A DNA stretch of 64,000 nucleotides from Amblyomma americanum. Taxonomy: Eukaryota > Arthropoda > Arachnida > Ixodida > Ixodidae. The DNA lies in the NCBI RefSeq assembly GCF_052857255.1, contig NC_135502.1, positions 184,137,806 to 184,201,805 of the forward strand, written 5' to 3'. Shown here piece after piece: positions 1 through 11,075 of this stretch. Under the pieces are notes generated by a model that was not told where the DNA came from, did not search any database, and was given only the letters and a program-made list of their open reading frames with translations. Position numbers and translations under genes: made by a program. Each line of letters begins with the position of its first letter. Position 1 is the first letter of the stretch.

Positions 1-327
1 GCATGTTGGCAGCGAGAGCGAGATGACGTTGAGGAAATATTTCGTCTTTTTGGTTCAGATTGTTGGTTTTGTTCTACCTGGCTGCATTGCTCATGAGAAC
101 GCCTGGATTACCGAGAGCGACCTGAAAACGCTGAACAGATGTAATACCCAGAGTTATGATGCTACAAGGAACATCGAGCAACACGGCATCAGCCCCTTTT
201 TGAACGGTACGCTGTTGTCCACGGTCCTCGGAGTAACAGAGGAGCCGCTGCGACATCGACGTCAAACTGCTTTAAACAGAGTCACGCTCCGTTCATCGGA
301 ACGGCGCATGGTGGCGCCTAGAGCGAG

Positions 328-632
328 ACGACGTTGAGGAACAATTTCGTCTTTTTGGTTCAGATTGTTGGTTTTGTTCTACCTGGCTGTATTGCTCATG
401 AGAACGCCTGGATTACCGACAGCGACCTGAAAACGCTGAACAGATGTAACTCCAAAAGTTACGATGCTACAAGGAACATCCAGCAACACGGCATCAGCCC
501 CGGGGGGAACAGTCCACCGCTCTCCAGAGCGCTCAGAGTAACACAGGAGCCGCTGCGACATTGATGTCAAAATGCTTTAAACGTGGTCGCGCTCCGTTTA
601 TCGGCACGGGGCATGGTGGCACCGTGAGCGAG
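328..632 (+). repeat. Representative start-less subfamily unit (CCTAGAGCGAGACGACG type)
   Basis: At the unit junction this subfamily has CCTAGAGCGAGACGACG instead of CCGTGAGCGAGATGACG. The preceding unit's TGA stop is lost and the unit's ATG has become ACG. Other members begin near 3325, 5424, 6930, 11466, 16718, 22552, 27364, 28868, 31255 and 33938. Units near 30069, 51240, 55489 and 59734 keep GTGAGC but also have ACG. The downstream hydrophobic segment is still intact, so a start would have to come from the preceding frame, a TTG, or splicing. Confidence 0.8.
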
Positions 633-920
633 ATGACGTTGAGGAACTATTTCGTGTTTTTGGTTCAGGTTGTTGGTTTTGTTCTACCTGGCTGCATTGC
701 TCAAGAGAACGCCTGGACAACCGACTGCGACCTGAAAACGCTGAACAGATGTAATACCCAGAGTTACGATGCCACAAGGAATGTCGAGCAACACGGCATC
801 AGCCCTAGTGGGAACAGTTCTCGGAGTTACATGGGAGCCGCTGCGACATCGACGTCATATTGCTTTAAACAGAATCACGCTCCGTTCATTGGAGCGGGGA
901 ATGATGGCACCGTGGGCGAG
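633..920 (+). repeat. Representative 288 bp short unit (17 bp deletion)
   Basis: This unit reads GGGAACAGTTCTCGGAG where standard units have GGGAACGGTACACTGCTGTC and on into CGGCCCTCGGAG, a net loss of 17 bp. The same junction recurs in many units (for example those starting 1226, 2124, 3325, 4223, 5729, 7845, 9352, 12686, 17328, 34242, 52155, 56708 and 60954), so one deletion allele was amplified. Since 288 is a multiple of 3, the frame of this unit continues into the next, giving an open frame from about 564 to 1220. Confidence 0.85.
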
Positions 921-1777
921 ATGACGTTGAGGAACTATTTCGTCTTTTTAGTTCAGATTGCTGGTTTTGTCCTACCTGGCTGCATTGCTCAAGAGAACGC
1001 CTGGATTACTAACAACGACCTGAATGCGCTGAACAGATGCAACTCCGAGAGTTACGATGCTACAAGGAATTTCGAGCAACACGGCATCAGCCCCTGTGGG
1101 AACGGTCCACAGCTGTCGACGGCTCTTGGAGTAACATGGAAGCCGCTGCGACATATACGTCAAACTGATTTAAACAGAGTCACGCTCCGTTCATCGGAAC
1201 GTGACATGGTAGTAGCGTGAGGGACATGACGATGAGGAACTATTTCGTCTTTTTGGTTCAGATTGTTGGTTTTGTTCTACCTGGCTGTATTGCTCATGAG
1301 AATGCCTGGATTACCGACAGCGGCCTGAAAACGCTGAACAGATGTAACTCCAAAAGTTACGATGCTACAAGGAACATCGAGCAACAAGGCATCGGACCCT
1401 GTGGGAACAGTTCTCGGAGTAACATGGGAGCTGCTGCGACATCGATACCAAACTGCTTTATACAGAGTCACGCTCCGCTCATCTGAACGGGGCATTGTGA
1501 CACCGTGAGCGAGATGACGTTGAGGAACTATTTCGTCTTTTTGGCTCAGATTGTTGGTTTTGTTTTACCTAGCTGCATCGGTCACGAAAACGCCTGGATT
1601 TCTGACAGCGACCAGAAAACGCTGAACAGATGTAATACAGATAGTTACGATGCTACAATTAACACTGAGCAACACGGCATCAGCCCCTGTGAGAAAGGTA
1701 CACTCCTGTCCACGGCCCTCGGAGTAACAGAGGAGCCGCTGCGACATCGACGTCAAACTGCTTTAAACAGAGTCACG

Positions 1778-1797
1778 CTCCGTTCATCGGAACGGGA
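1778..1797. other. Conserved inverted repeat between units (representative)
   Basis: CTCCGTTC, spacer ATCG, GAACGGGA: arms CCGTTC/GAACGG are perfectly complementary over 6 bp. Nearly every unit has this element at the same place, about 20-35 bases before the next landmark ATG. Some units carry CATTGGAAC or CATCTGAAC in the loop, which keeps or weakens the arms. A similar form, GTTCATTGGAACGGGA, is at 9315-9330. It could be a protein-binding site or a hairpin; nothing in the sequence decides which. Confidence 0.6.
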
Positions 1798-1818
1798 CAT
1801 GGTGGCGCCGTGAGCGAG

Positions 1819-2118
1819 ATGACGTTGAGGAACTATTTCGTCTTTTTGGTTCAGATTGTTGGTTTTGTTCTACCTGGCTTCAGTGCTCACGAGAACGCCT
1901 GGACTACCGACAGCGACCTCAAAACGCTGAACAGATGTAATACCCAGAGTTACGATGCCACAAGGAACATCGAGCAACACGGCATCAGCCCCTGTGGGAA
2001 CGGTACACTGCTGTCAACGGCCCTCGGAGTAACATGGGAGCCTATGCGACATCGACGTCAACCTGCTTTCAACGAAGTCACGCTCCGTTCATCGCAACGG
2101 GACGTGGTGGCAGCGTGA
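1819..2118 (+). other. Signal-peptide-like open frame of a standard unit (representative; not called as a gene)
   Basis: The 99-residue frame begins with a short polar n-region (MTLRNY), then a hydrophobic run FVFLVQIVGFVLP, then G-F-S-A-H-E-N; other units read G-C-I-A-H-E-N. This is the layout of a secretory signal peptide, with cleavage expected after the alanine near residue 23. A polar segment follows (ENAW, a DSDLKTLNRCN stretch, then SYDATRNIEQHGISP). Between units, codon 8 of the frame appears as GTC, GTG, GTA and GTT, and codons 15, 17, 18 and 30 also vary silently, while codon 9 changes only among F, L, I and V. That hints at past protein-level constraint in the first 40 codons. Against a working gene, many units carry in-frame stops (TAA at codon 6 in the unit at 9352, CATAG near the end of others). 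I recognise no family; a faint resemblance to N-termini of secreted arthropod proteins is impression only. Confidence 0.35.
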
Positions 2119-2123
2119 GCGAC
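1819..2123 (+). repeat. Representative 305 bp unit (standard type)
   Basis: A typical full-length unit, bounded here from its ATG to the base before the next unit's ATG at 2124. It encodes 99 residues in one frame (1819-2118) and ends in a TGA five bases before the next ATG, which lies in another frame. Because 305 leaves a remainder of 2 on division by 3, consecutive standard units use different frames. Unit boundaries are arbitrary in a tandem array; this one was chosen to keep the open frame intact. Confidence 0.9.
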
Positions 2124-2711
2124 ATGACGATGAGGAACTATTTCGTGTTTTTGGTTCAGGTTGTTGGGTTTGTTCTACCTGGCTGCATTGCTCAAGAGAG
2201 CGCCTGGACAACCGACTGCGACCTGAAAACGCTGAACAGATGTAATACCCAGAGTTACGATGCCACAAGGAATGTCGAGCAACACGGCATCAGCCCTAGT
2301 GGGAACAGTTCTCGGAGTTACATGGGAGCCGCTGCGACATCGACGTCATATTGCTTTAAACAGAATCACGCTCCGTTCATTGGAGCGGGGAATGATGGCA
2401 CCGTGAGCGAGATGACGTTGAGGAACTATTTCGTCTTTTTAGTTCAGATTGCTGGTTTTGTCCTACCTGGCTGCATTGCTCAAGAGAACGCCTGGATTAC
2501 TAACAACGACCTGAATGCGCTGAACAGATGCAACTCCGAGAGTTACGATGCTACAAGGAATATCGAGCAACACGGCATCAGCCCCTGTGGGAACGGTCCA
2601 CTGCTGTCGACGGCTCTTGGAGTAACATGGAAGCCGCTGCGACATATAAGTCAAACTGATTTAAACAGAGTCACGCTCCGTTCATCGGAACGTGACATGG
2701 TAGTAGCGTGA
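2034..2711 (+). other. Two-unit fused open frame (225 codons; not called as a gene)
   Basis: An open frame from ATG 2034 to TGA 2711 crosses two landmark ATGs (2124 and 2412). The 288 bp unit between them keeps phase, so two signal-peptide-like hydrophobic segments sit in one predicted protein. Two tandem signal peptides in one chain are not a normal secreted-protein layout, which argues that the fusion is a by-product of unit length. An almost identical frame lies at 4133-4810 through segment B duplication. Confidence 0.2.
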
Positions 2712-3383
2712 GGGACATGACGATGAGGAACTATTTCGTCTTTTTGGTTCAGATTGTTGGTTTTGTTCTACCTGGCTGCATTGCTCACGAGAACGCCTGG
2801 ATTAACGACAGCGACCTGAAAACGCTGAACAGATGTATCTCAGAGAGTTACGATGCTACAAGGAACATCGAGCTACACGGCATCAGCCCCTGTGGGAACG
2901 GTCCACTGCTGACGACGGCCCTCGGAATAACATGTGAGCCGCTGCGACATCGACGTCAAACTGTTTCAAACAGTCACGCTCCGTTCATCGGAACGGGGCA
3001 TGTTGGCAGCGAGAGCGAGATGACGTTGAGGAACTATTTCGTCTTTTTGGTTCAGATTGTTGGTTTTGTTCTACCTGGCTTCAGTGCTCACGAGAACGCC
3101 TGGACTACCGACAGCGACCTCAAAACGCTGAACAGATGTAATACCCACAGTTACGATGCTACAAGGAACATCGAGCAACACGGCATCAGCCCCTGTGGGA
3201 ACGGTACGCTGTTGTCCACGGTCCTCGGAGAAACAGAGGAGCCGCTGCGACATCGACGTCAATCTGCTTTAAACAGAGTAACCCTCCGTTCATCGGAACG
3301 GGGCATGGTGGCGCCTAGAGCGAGACGACATTGAGGAACAATTTCGTCTTTTTGGTTCAGATTTTTGGTTTTGTTCTACCTGG

Positions 3384-5129
3384 CTGTATTGCTCATGAGA
3401 ATGCCTGGATTACCGACAGCGGCCTGAAAACGCTGAACAGATGTAACTCCAAAAGTTACGATGCTACAAGGAACATCGAGCAACAAGGCATCGGACCCTG
3501 TGGGAACAGTTCTCGGAGTAACATGGGAGCTGCTGCGACATCGATACCAAACTGCTTTATACAGAGTCACGCTCCGCTCATCTGAACGGGGCATTGTGAC
3601 ACCGTGAGCGAGATGACGTTGAGGAACTATTTCGTCTTTTTGGCTCAGATTGTTGGTTTTGTTTTACCTAGCTGCATCGGTCACGAAAACGCCTGGATTT
3701 CTGACAGCGACCAGAAAACGCTGAACAGATGTAATACAGATAGTTACGATGCTACAATTAACACTGAGCAACACGGCATCAGCCCCTGTGAGAAAGGTAC
3801 ACTCCTGTCCACGGCCCTCGGAGTAACAGAGGAGCCGCTGCGACATCGACGTCAAACTGCTTTAAACAGAGTCACGCTCCGTTCATCGGAACGGGACATG
3901 GTGGCGCCGTGAGCGAGATGACGTTGAGGAACTATTTCGTCTTTTTGGTTCAGATTGTTGGTTTTGTTCTACCTGGCTTCAGTGCTCACGAGAACGCCTG
4001 GACTACCGACAGCGACCTCAAAACGCTGAACAGATGTAATACCCAGAGTTACGATGCCACAAGGAACATCGAGCAACACGGCATCAGCCCCTGTGGGAAC
4101 GGTACACTGCTGTCAACGGCCCTCGGAGTAACATGGGAGCCTATGCGACATCGACGTCAACCTGCTTTCAACGAAGTCACGCTCCGTTCATCGCAACGGG
4201 ACGTGGTGGCAGCGTGAGCGACATGACGATGAGGAACTATTTCGTGTTTTTGGTTCAGGTTGTTGGGTTTGTTCTACCTGGCTGCATTGCTCAAGAGAAC
4301 GCCTGGACAACCGACTGCGACCTGAAAACGCTGAACAGATGTAATACCCAGAGTTACGATGCCACAAGGAATGTCGAGCAACACGGCATCAGCCCTAGTG
4401 GGAACAGTTCTCGGAGTTACATGGGAGCCGCTGCGACATCGACGTCATATTGCTTTAAACAGAATCACGCTCCGTTCATTGGAGCGGGGAATGATGGCAC
4501 CGTGAGCGAGATGACGTTGAGGAACTATTTCGTCTTTTTAGTTCAGATTGCTGGTTTTGTCCTACCTGGCTGCATTGCTCAAGAGAACGCCTGGATTACT
4601 AACAACGACCTGAATGCGCTGAACAGATGCAACTCCGAGAGTTACGATGCTACAAGGAATATCGAGCAACACGGCATCAGCCCCTGTGGGAACGGTCCAC
4701 TGCTGTCGACGGCTCTTGGAGTAACATGGAAGCCGCTGCGACATATAAGTCAAACTGATTTAAACAGAGTCACGCTCCGTTCATCGGAACGTGACATGGT
4801 AGTAGCGTGAGGGACATGACGATGAGGAACTATTTCGTCTTTTTGGTTCAGATTGTTGGTTTTGTTCTACCTGGCTGCATTGCTCACGAGAACGCCTGGA
4901 TTAACGACAGCGACCTGAAAACGCTGAACAGATGTATCTCAGAGAGTTACGATGCTACAAGGAACATCGAGCTACACGGCATCAGCCCCTGTAGGAACGG
5001 TCCACTGCTGACGACGGCCCTCGGAATAACATGTGAGCCGCTGCGACATCGACGTCAAACTGTTTCAAACAGTCACGCTCCGTTCATCGGAACGGGGCAT
5101 GTTGGCAGCGAGAGCGAGATGACGTTGAG
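3384..5129 (+). repeat. Duplicated segment B, copy 2
   Basis: Partner of 1285-3030 at offset 2099. At about 4990 it carries TGTAGGAACGG where copy 1 has TGTGGGAACGG. Confidence 0.85.
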
Positions 5130-6386
5130 GAAATATTTCGTCTTTTTGGTTCAGATTGTTGGTTTTGTTCTACCTGGCTGCATTGCTCATGAGAACGCCT
5201 GGATTACCGAGAGCGACCTGAAAACGCTGAACAGATGTAATACCCAGAGTTATGATGCTACAAGGAACATCGAGCAACACGGCATCAGCCCCTTTTTGAA
5301 CGGTACGCTGTTGTCCACGGTCCTCGGAGTAACAGAGGAGCCGCTGCGACATCGACGTCAAACTGCTTTAAACAGAGTCACGCTCCGTTCATCGGAACGG
5401 CGCATGGTGGCGCCTAGAGCGAGACGACGTTGAGGAACAATTTCGTCTTTTTGGTTCAGATTGTTGGTTTTGTTCTACCTGGCTGTATTGCTCATGAGAA
5501 CGCCTGGATTACCGACAGCGACCTGAAAACGCTGAACAGATGTAACTCCAAAAGTTACGATGCTACAAGGAACATCCAGCAACACGGCATCAGACCCGGG
5601 GGGAACAGTCCACCGCTCTCCAGAGCGCTCAGAGTAACACAGGAGCCGCTGCGACATTGATGTCAAAATGCTTTAAACGTGGTCGCGCTCCGTTTATCGG
5701 CACGGGGCATGGTGGCACCGTGAGCGAGATGACGTTGAGGAACTATTTCGTGTTTTTGGTTCAGGTTGTTGGTTTTGTTCTACCTGGCTGCATTGCTCAA
5801 GAGAACGCCTGGACAACCGACTGCGACCTGAAAACGCTGAACAGATGTAATACCCAGAGTTACGATGCCACAAGGAATGTCGAGCAACACGGCATCAGCC
5901 CTAGTGGGAACAGTTCTCGGAGTTACATGGGAGCCGCTGCGACACCGACGTCATATTGCTTTAAACAGAATCACGCTCCGTTCATTGGAGCGGGGAATGA
6001 TGGCACCGTGGGCGAGATGACGTTGAGGAACTATTTCGTCTTTTTAGTTCAGATTGCTGGTTTTGTCCTACCTGGCTGCATTGCTCAAGAGAACGCCTGG
6101 ATTACTAACAACGACCTGAATGCGCTGAACAGATGCAACTCCGAGAGTTACGATGCTACAAGGAATTTCGAGCAACACGGCATCAGCCCCTGTGGGAACG
6201 GTCCACAGCTGTCGACGGCTCTTGGAGTAACATGGAAGCCGCTGCGACATATACGTCAAACTGATTTAAACAGAGTCACGCTCCGTTCATCGGAACGTGA
6301 CATGGTAGTAGCGTGAGGGACATGACGATGAGGAACTATTTCGTCTTTTTGGTTCAGATTGTTGGTTTTGTTCTACCTGGCTGCAT
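5097..6386 (+). repeat. Duplicated segment A, copy 2
   Basis: Partner of 1-1290 at offset 5096. Its first part (about 5097-5560) recurs again from 6603 at an offset of 1506 bp, a five-unit spacing of 305, 305, 288, 305 and 303 bp. Confidence 0.85.
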
Positions 6387-6539
6387 TGCTCACGAGCACG
6401 CCTGGATTAACGACAGCGACCTGAAAACGCTGAACAGATGTATCTCAGAGAGTTACGATGCTACAAGGAACATCGAGCTACACGGCATCAGCCCCTGTGG
6501 GAACGGTCCACTGCTGACGACGGCCCTCGGAATAACATG

Positions 6540-7190
6540 TGAGCCGCTGCGACATCGACGTCAAACTGTTTCAAACAGTCACGCTCCGTTCATCGGAACG
6601 GGGCATGTTGGCAGCGAGAGCGAGATGACGTTGAGGAAATATTTCGTCTTTTTGGTTCAGATTGTTGGTTTTGTTCTACCTGGCTGCATTGCTCATGAGA
6701 ACGCCTGGATTACCGAGAGCGACCTGAAAACGCTGAACAGATGTAATACCCAGAGTTATGATGCTACAAGGAACATCGAGCAACACGGCATCAGCCCCTT
6801 TTTGAACGGTACGCTGTTGTCCACGGTCCTCGGAGTAACAGAGGAGCCGCTGCGACATCGACGTCAAACTGCTTTAAACAGAGTCACGCTCCGTTCATCG
6901 GAACGGGGCATGGTGGCGCCTAGAGCGAGACGACGTTGAGGAACAATTTCGTCTTTTTGGTTCAGATTGTTGGTTTTGTTCTACCTGGCTGCATTGCTCA
7001 TGAGAACGCCTGGATTACCGACAGCGACCTGGAAACGCTGAACAGATGGAACTCCAAAAGTTACGATGCTACAAGGAACATCCAGCAACACGGCATCAGC
7101 CCCGGGGGGAACAGTCCACCGCTCTCCAGAGCGCTCAGAGTAACACAGGAGCCGCTGCGACATTGATGTCAAAATGCTTTAAACGTGGTC
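6540..7190 (+). repeat. Duplicated segment C, copy 1
   Basis: About 650 bp recurring near 11076-11726 at offset 4536. Shared private variants include GGAAACGCTGAACAGATGGAAC (7030 region) and the CCCTTTTTGAACGG stretch. The following unit differs between copies, marking an exchange point. Confidence 0.75.
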
Positions 7191-7279
7191 GCGCTCCGTT
7201 TATCGGCACGGGGCATGGTGGCACCGTGAGCGAGATGACGCTGAGGAACTATTTCGTGTTTTTGGTTCAGGTTGTTGGT

Positions 7280-9376
7280 TTTGTTTTACCTGGCTGCATC
7301 GGTCACGAGAACGCCTGGATTTCTGACAGCGACCAGAAAACGCTGAACAGATGTAATACCGATAGTTACGATGCTACAATTAACACTGAGCAACACGGCA
7401 TCAGCCCCTGTGGGAAGGGTACACTCCTGTCCACGGCCCTCGGAGTAAGTTGGGAGCCGCTGTGACATCGACGTCAAATTGATTTAAACAGAGTCACGCT
7501 CCGTTCATCGGAACGAGACGTGGTGGCAGCGTGAGCGACATGAGGATGAGAAAATGTTTCGTATTTTTGGTTCAGATTGTTGGTTTTGTTCTACCTGGCT
7601 GCAGGGCTCACGAGAATGCCTGGACTACCGAGAGCGACTTGAAAACGCTGAAGAGATGTAATACCCAGAGTTACGATGCCACAAGGAACATCGAGCAACA
7701 CGGCATCAGCCCCTGTGGGAACGGTACACTGCTGTCCACGGCCCTCGGAGTAACATGGGAGCCTCTGCGACATCGACGTCAACCTGCTTTCAACGAAGTC
7801 ACGCTCCGTTCATCGGAACGGGACATTTTGGCAGCGTGAGCGACATGACGATGAGGAACTATTTCGTGTTTTTGGTTCAGATGGTTGGTTTTGTTCTACC
7901 TGGCTGCATTGCTCAAGAGAACGCCTGGACTACCGACAGCGACCTGAAAACGCTGAACAGATGTAATACCCAGAGTTACGATTCCACAAGGAATATCGAG
8001 CAACACGGCATCAGCCCTAGTGGGAACAGTTCTCGGAGTAACATAGGAGCCGCTGCGACATTGATGTCAAAATGCTTTAAACAGAGTCACGCTCCGTTCA
8101 TCGGAACGGGGCATGGTGGCACCGTGAGCGAGATGACGTTGAGGAACTATTTCGTCTTATTTTTTCAGATTGTTGGCTTTGTTCTACATGGCTGCATCGG
8201 TCACGAGAACGCCTGGATTACTGACAACGACCTGAAAACGCTGAACAGATGTAATACCGAGAGTTACGATGCTACAAGGAACATCGAGCAACACGGCATC
8301 AGCCCCGCTGGGAACAGTCCACCGCTCTCCACAGCCCTCGAAGTAACATAGGAGCCGCTGCGACATTGATGTCAAGATGCTTTAAACAGAGTCACGGACC
8401 GTTCATCGTTAGGGGCATGGTGGCACGGTGAGCGAGATGACGTTGAGGAACTATTTCGTCTTATTGGTTCAGATAGTTGGCTTTGTTCTACCTGGCTGCA
8501 TCGGTCACGCGAACGCCTGGATTTCTGATAACGACCTGAAAACGCTGAACAGATGTAATACCGAGAGTTACGATGCTACAAGGAACATCAAGCAAAAAGG
8601 CATCAGCCCCGGTGGGAACAGTCCACCGCTCTCCACAGCCCTCGGAGTAACATAGGAGCCGCTGCGGCATTGATGTCAAAATGCTTTAAACAGAGTCGCG
8701 GTCCGTACATAGGAACGGGACATGTTGGCAGCGTGGGCGACATGACGATGAGGAACTATTTCGTATTTTTTATTCAGAATGTTGGTTTTGTTCTACCTGG
8801 CTGCAGTGCTCACGAGAACGCCTGGACTACCTACAGCGACCTGAAAACGCTGAACAGATGTAACTCCGAGAGTTACGATGCTACAAGGAACATCGAGCAA
8901 CACGGTATCAGCCCCGGTGGCAACAGTCCACCGCTCTCCACAGCCCTCGGGGTAACATAGGAGCCGCTGCGACATTGATGTCAAAATGCTTTAAACAGAG
9001 TCACGCTCCGTTCATAGGAACGGGGCATGGTGGCACCGTGAGCGAGATGACGTTGATGAAATATTTCATCTTTTTGGTTCAGATTGTTGGTTTTGTTCTA
9101 CCTGGCTGCAGTGCTCACGAGAACGCCTGGACTACCGACAGCGACCTGAAAACGCAGAACAAATGGAGTACCGACAGTTACGATGCTACAAGGAACATCG
9201 AGCAGCACGGCATCAGCCCCTGTGGGAACGGTACACTGCTGTCCACGGCCCTCGAAGTAACATGGAAGCCGCTGCCACATCGACGTGAAACTGATTTAAA
9301 CAGAGTCACGCTCCGTTCATTGGAACGGGACATTGTGGCAGCGTGAGCGACATGATGATGAGGAAATAATTCGTGT
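7280..9376 (+). repeat. Duplicated segment D, copy 1 (about seven units)
   Basis: Matches about 12121-14217 at offset 4841, including the private TAA-bearing unit start AGGAAATAATTCG at about 9361. Copies diverge where this one continues CAGATGGTTGG and the other CAGAATGTTGG. The 7865-9091 portion is copied again at 9372-10598. Confidence 0.85.
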
Positions 9377-10598
9377 TTTTGGTTCAGATGGTTGGTTTTG
9401 TTCTACCTGGCTGCATTGCTCAAGAGAACGCCTGGACTACCGACAGCGACCTGAAAACGCTGAACAGATGTAATACCCAGAGTTACGATTCCACAAGGAA
9501 TATCGAGCAACACGGCATCAGCCCTAGTGGGAACAGTTCTCGGAGTAACATAGGAGCCGCTGCGACATTGATGTCAAAATGCTTTAAACAGAGTCACGCT
9601 CCGTTCATCGGAACGGGGCATGGTGGCACCGTGAGCGAGATGACGTTGAGGAACTATTTCGTCTTATTTTTTCAGATTGTTGGCTTTGTTCTACATGGCT
9701 GCATCGGTCACGAGAACGCCTGGATTACTGACAACGACCTGAAAACGCTGAACAGATGTAATACCGAGAGTTACGATGCTACAAGGAACATCGAGCAACA
9801 CGGCATCAGCCCCGCTGGGAACAGTCCACCGCTCTCCACAGCCCTCGAAGTAACATAGGAGCCGCTGCGACATTGATGTCAAGATGCTTTAAACAGAGTC
9901 ACGGACCGTTCATCGTTAGGGGCATGGTGGCACGGTGAGCGAGATGACGTTGAGGAACTATTTCGTCTTATTGGTTCAGATAGTTGGCTTTGTTCTACCT
10001 GGCTGCATCGGTCACGCGAACGCCTGGATTTCTGATAACGACCTGAAAACGCTGAACAGATGTAATACCGAGAGTTACGATGCTACAAGGAACATCAAGC
10101 AAAAAGGCATCAGCCCCGGTGGGAACAGTCCACCGCTCTCCACAGCCCTCGGAGCAACATAGGAGCCGCTGCGGCATTGATGTCAAAATGCTTTAAACAG
10201 AGTCGCGGTCCGTACATAGGAACGGGACATGTTGGCAGCGTGAGCGACATGACGATGAGGAACTATTTCGTATTTTTTATTCAGAATGTTGGTTTTGTTC
10301 TACCTGGCTGCAGTGCTCACGAGAACGCCTGGACTACCTACAGCGACCTGAAAACGCTGAACAGATGTAACTCCGAGAGTTACGATGCTACAAGGAACAT
10401 CGAGCAACACGGTATCAGCCCCGGTGGCAACAGTCCACCGCTCTCCACAGCCCTCGGGGTAACATAGGAGCCGCTGCGACATTGATGTCAAAATGCTTTA
10501 AACAGAGTCACGCTCCGTTCATCGGAACCGGGCATGGTGGCACCGTGAGCGAGATGACGTTGATGAAATATTTCATCTTTTTGGTTCAGATTGTTGGC
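9372..10598 (+). repeat. Third copy of the central part of segment D (1,507 bp offset)
   Basis: Matches 7865-9091 at offset 1507, a five-unit spacing, so 7845-10.6 kb is a local higher-order repeat. The copies share GTTAGGGGC, a one-base loss that gives a 304 bp unit. They part where this copy reads GGCTTTGTTCTACATGG. Confidence 0.8.
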
Positions 10599-11075
10599 TT
10601 TGTTCTACATGGCTGCATCGGTCACGAGAACGCCTGGATTACTGGCAACAACCTGAAAACGCTGAACAGATGTAATACCGAGAGTTACGATGCTACAAGG
10701 AACATCGAGCAACACGGCATCAGCCCCGGTGGGAACAGTCCACCGCTCTCCACAGCCCTCGGAGTAACATAGGAGCCGCTGCGACATTAATGTCAAAATG
10801 CTTTAAGCAGAGTCGCGGTCCGTTCATCGGAACGTTACATGGTGGCACCGTGAGCTAGATGACGTTCAGCAACTATTTCGTTTTTTGGTTCTGATTGTTG
10901 GTGTTGTTCTACCTGGCTGCATTGCTCACGAGAACGCCTGGATTACCAACAGCGACCTGAAAACGCTGAACAGATGTAACTCAGTGAGTTACGATGCTAC
11001 AAGGAACATCGAGCAACAAGGCATCAGCCCCTGTGGGAACGGTCCACTGCTGACGACGGCCCTCGGAATAACATG

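Larger units (their letters stand above)
1..1290 (+). repeat. Duplicated segment A, copy 1
   Basis: Nearly identical to about 5097-6386 (constant offset 5096) over four units plus part of a fifth. The match ends where this copy reads CTGTATTGCTCATGAGAATG and the other CTGCATTGCTCACGAGCACG. Base 1 of the window already lies inside the duplication, so its left end is outside view. Confidence 0.85.
1285..3030 (+). repeat. Duplicated segment B, copy 1 (2,099 bp, seven-unit offset)
   Basis: Matches about 3384-5129 at a constant offset of 2099 bp with very few differences (for example CAAGAGAGCG at about 2192 against CAAGAGAACG at 4291). The offset equals seven units, the expected product of one unequal exchange. 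Confidence 0.85.

Noticed and set aside
9315..9330. A canonical CENP-B box
   Set aside because: The core TTCG has become TTCA and the spacing to CGGG is one base short, so it does not meet the accepted consensus; kept only as a resemblance.
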